Source: Deltaproteobacteria bacterium (GTDB taxonomy: Bacteria; Desulfobacterota; Dissulfuribacteria; Dissulfuribacterales; JALVPX01). From it: a DNA stretch of 13,194 nucleotides. The position numbers and the translations under genes are program-made. This document shows, piece after piece, positions 12,084 to 13,194 of the stretch (the first letter of the stretch is position 1; each line of letters starts with the position of its first letter). The notes below the pieces were generated by a model that was not told the origin of the DNA, did no database searches, and saw only the letters and a program-made list of their open reading frames with translations. Location of the stretch: assembly GCA_027031565.1 (NCBI GenBank), contig JALVPX010000149.1, forward strand, positions 1 to 13,194. Direction: 5' to 3'.

Positions 12084-12942
12084 GTGCTTCAATCAGCCTG
12101 TCCAAGCCTGCCAGGTCCTGGATTACAGATATGTGCTGATAACAACCTTGATTTGCAGCAAATTTCTTGACTGCCTCGCCCTGGTCCCATCCGATTTCAC
12201 ACAGGAGCCATCCGTTGGATCCAAGGTATTTTGGGGCATCCATTATGATCTTTTCAAGGGCCTCTGTCCCTTTGATGCCGGCAAAAAGTGCTTTTTGGGG
12301 CTCAAAGTCTCTCACTTCCTTTTGGAGTGTTTGTGCCTGTGAAGCAGCGACGTAGGGCGGATTTGCAACAATGATATCAAGGCAGGCACCTGAGTCTGAA
12401 CAAGGCCTCAGGGCAGAAAACCAGTCTGATACAACAAAGGCGATCTTTTTCCCGACCCCATGGCGTTCACTATTTTTTTTGGCAATCCTGAGTGCCTTGA
12501 GGGAGATATCCAGTGCAACTATGAATACATCTTCCAATTCCTTTGCAAGCGTTACCGCAATTATACCGGATCCAGTGCCAAGATCGGCAATGCGGAGGTG
12601 CGGTTCAGGAAAATGTCCTGCCAGTTCCACCGCCCTTTCTATCAGGAGCTCTGTTTCAGGCCTCGGTATAAGGGTGTCACTGGTTACGTAAAAGGGCAGG
12701 GACCAGAACTCCTTTTCACCTGTAATGTAGGCCAAAGGCTCTCCCCTTGCCCTTTTTTTCACCATCTCCAAGGCATTTTGGGCAGCGGCCTGTTCAATTT
12801 CGTGGTCCGGATTCAGGTGGAGCCAGAATCTGTCCTTTCTAAGTGCGAAGGCAAGAATGAGGGCAGCTTCGATTTCAGGCCCTTCTATATCAGCCTCTTT
12901 GAGGAGTTTGCTGAATTCTTTAATTGCCTGTCTGACTGTCAT
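12070..12942 (-). CDS. prmC: Release factor glutamine methyltransferase
   Basis: This is a 290-residue SAM-dependent enzyme that N5-methylates the glutamine of the GGQ motif in release factors, raising their termination activity. The N-terminal helical substrate-binding domain (about 1-75) is followed by the catalytic domain with IPRPETE (92-98), the SAM loop IADLGTGSGIIA (118-129) and the signature NPPYV (194-198), which contacts the target glutamine. The length is normal. The ATG at 12942 gives the expected start MTVRQAIKEF and overlaps the end of prfA by 23 bases. An in-frame ATG at 12987 would only add residues read from prfA in another frame. The pairing with prfA, which encodes its substrate, confirms the assignment. 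Confidence 0.95.
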   Translation of the reverse strand: MTVRQAIKEFSKLLKEADIEGPEIEAALILAFALRKDRFWLHLNPDHEIEQAAAQNALEMVKKRARGEPLAYITGEKEFWSLPFYVTSDTLIPRPETELLIERAVELAGHFPEPHLRIADLGTGSGIIAVTLAKELEDVFIVALDISLKALRIAKKNSERHGVGKKIAFVVSDWFSALRPCSDSGACLDIIVANPPYVAASQAQTLQKEVRDFEPQKALFAGIKGTEALEKIIMDAPKYLGSNGWLLCEIGWDQGEAVKKFAANQGCYQHISVIQDLAGLDRLIEAQKKG

Positions 12943-13194
12943 CGTGGTACGAGGCAGCCAGTGCTTGGGCCTGATAGTGGGTCCCAAGGGGTTCGATCAG
13001 TTCGTCCAGTTCACCATCCATGATATTTTCAAGCTTGTAGAGAGTCAGCCCTATCCGGTGGTCTGTAACCCTGCCCTGAGGGAAATTGTAGGTCCTGATC
13101 CGTTCGCTTCTGTCACCAGAGCCCACTATGCTGCGCCTTTCTTCACTTCTCTGGGCCTGCTGTTCCTGCCTCTTCAGATCGAGCAGCCTGGCAG
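12920..13194 (-). CDS. prfA: Peptide chain release factor 1, C-terminal 90 residues (partial)
   Basis: The 3' part of the RF1 gene runs off the right edge of the window, so the start, the PxT-type codon-recognition region and the GGQ motif are not visible. What is seen matches RF1: GSGDRSERIRTYNFPQGR, then VTDHRIGLTLYKLENIMDG, and ELDELIEPL near the end. RF1 reads UAA and UAG stops and is methylated by PrmC, encoded by the overlapping downstream gene. The C-terminal tail YHDDSQTGN extends slightly past the family norm and overlaps the prmC start. Confidence 0.95.
   Translation of the reverse strand, partial: ARLLDLKRQEQQAQRSEERRSIVGSGDRSERIRTYNFPQGRVTDHRIGLTLYKLENIMDGELDELIEPLGTHYQAQALAASYHDDSQTGN

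Noticed and set aside
12082..13023. Plus-strand frames opposite prmC
   Set aside because: They are antisense to a well-supported gene, with no ribosome sites and no family resemblance.

Overview
The window reads as a chromosomal segment of a Gram-negative bacterium, most likely a Desulfobacterota (former deltaproteobacterial) lineage. The clues are a zinc-ribbon/Nif3 gene pair beside rnpB, a PEP-CTERM-type sorting tail, frequent TTG/GTG starts and moderate GC. The taxonomic call is inference; no ribosomal RNA is present.

Layout. 1-~67 (-) is the 5' end of the RNase P RNA gene, cut by the window edge. 231-575 (+) is a small DUF5658-like membrane protein, convergent with a minus-strand pair: a coiled-coil C4 zinc-ribbon protein (597-1322) and a Nif3-family metal protein (1357-2166). 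A CAT-anticodon tRNA (2296-2368, -) follows with its own promoter and terminator. 2415-5629 is an accessory region with no clearly intact gene. It holds remnants of secreted or surface protein genes, a possible insertion-sequence remnant, and a set of palindromic repeats: a ~108 bp family (A), a related ~114 bp family (C) and a 146 bp fold-back element (B) inserted in A. A ~434 bp A-B-C block occurs twice as a direct repeat (2787-3220 and 5084-5517). A further A copy lies at 10847-10955.

5630-8641 (-) is a tightly coupled three-gene operon: a close LeuT-like sodium:amino-acid symporter, a 55-residue single-helix MetS-like small subunit overlapping it by ATGA, and rarA starting one base after the small gene stops. 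8929-10752 (+) carries a nitroreductase, an unrecognised exported protein and an exported metzincin-type protease with an HEXXHXXGXXH site and an exosortase-type C-terminus. 10956-11743 holds an A-T-rich stretch with a short unidentified reading frame and a cas2 gene lacking its first strand and start codon, ending just upstream of the rpsU promoter. rpsU (11833-12027, +) is convergent with prmC and the 3' end of prfA (minus, overlapping), which together form the translation-termination pair.

Housekeeping blocks (rnpB/zinc ribbon/nif3/tRNA, leuT-metS-rarA, rpsU, prmC-prfA) look sound. The stretches between them have collected repeats and decayed genes. The features most likely to be undescribed are the palindromic repeat family with compensating arm changes and a LeuT-type transporter with a coupled small subunit.
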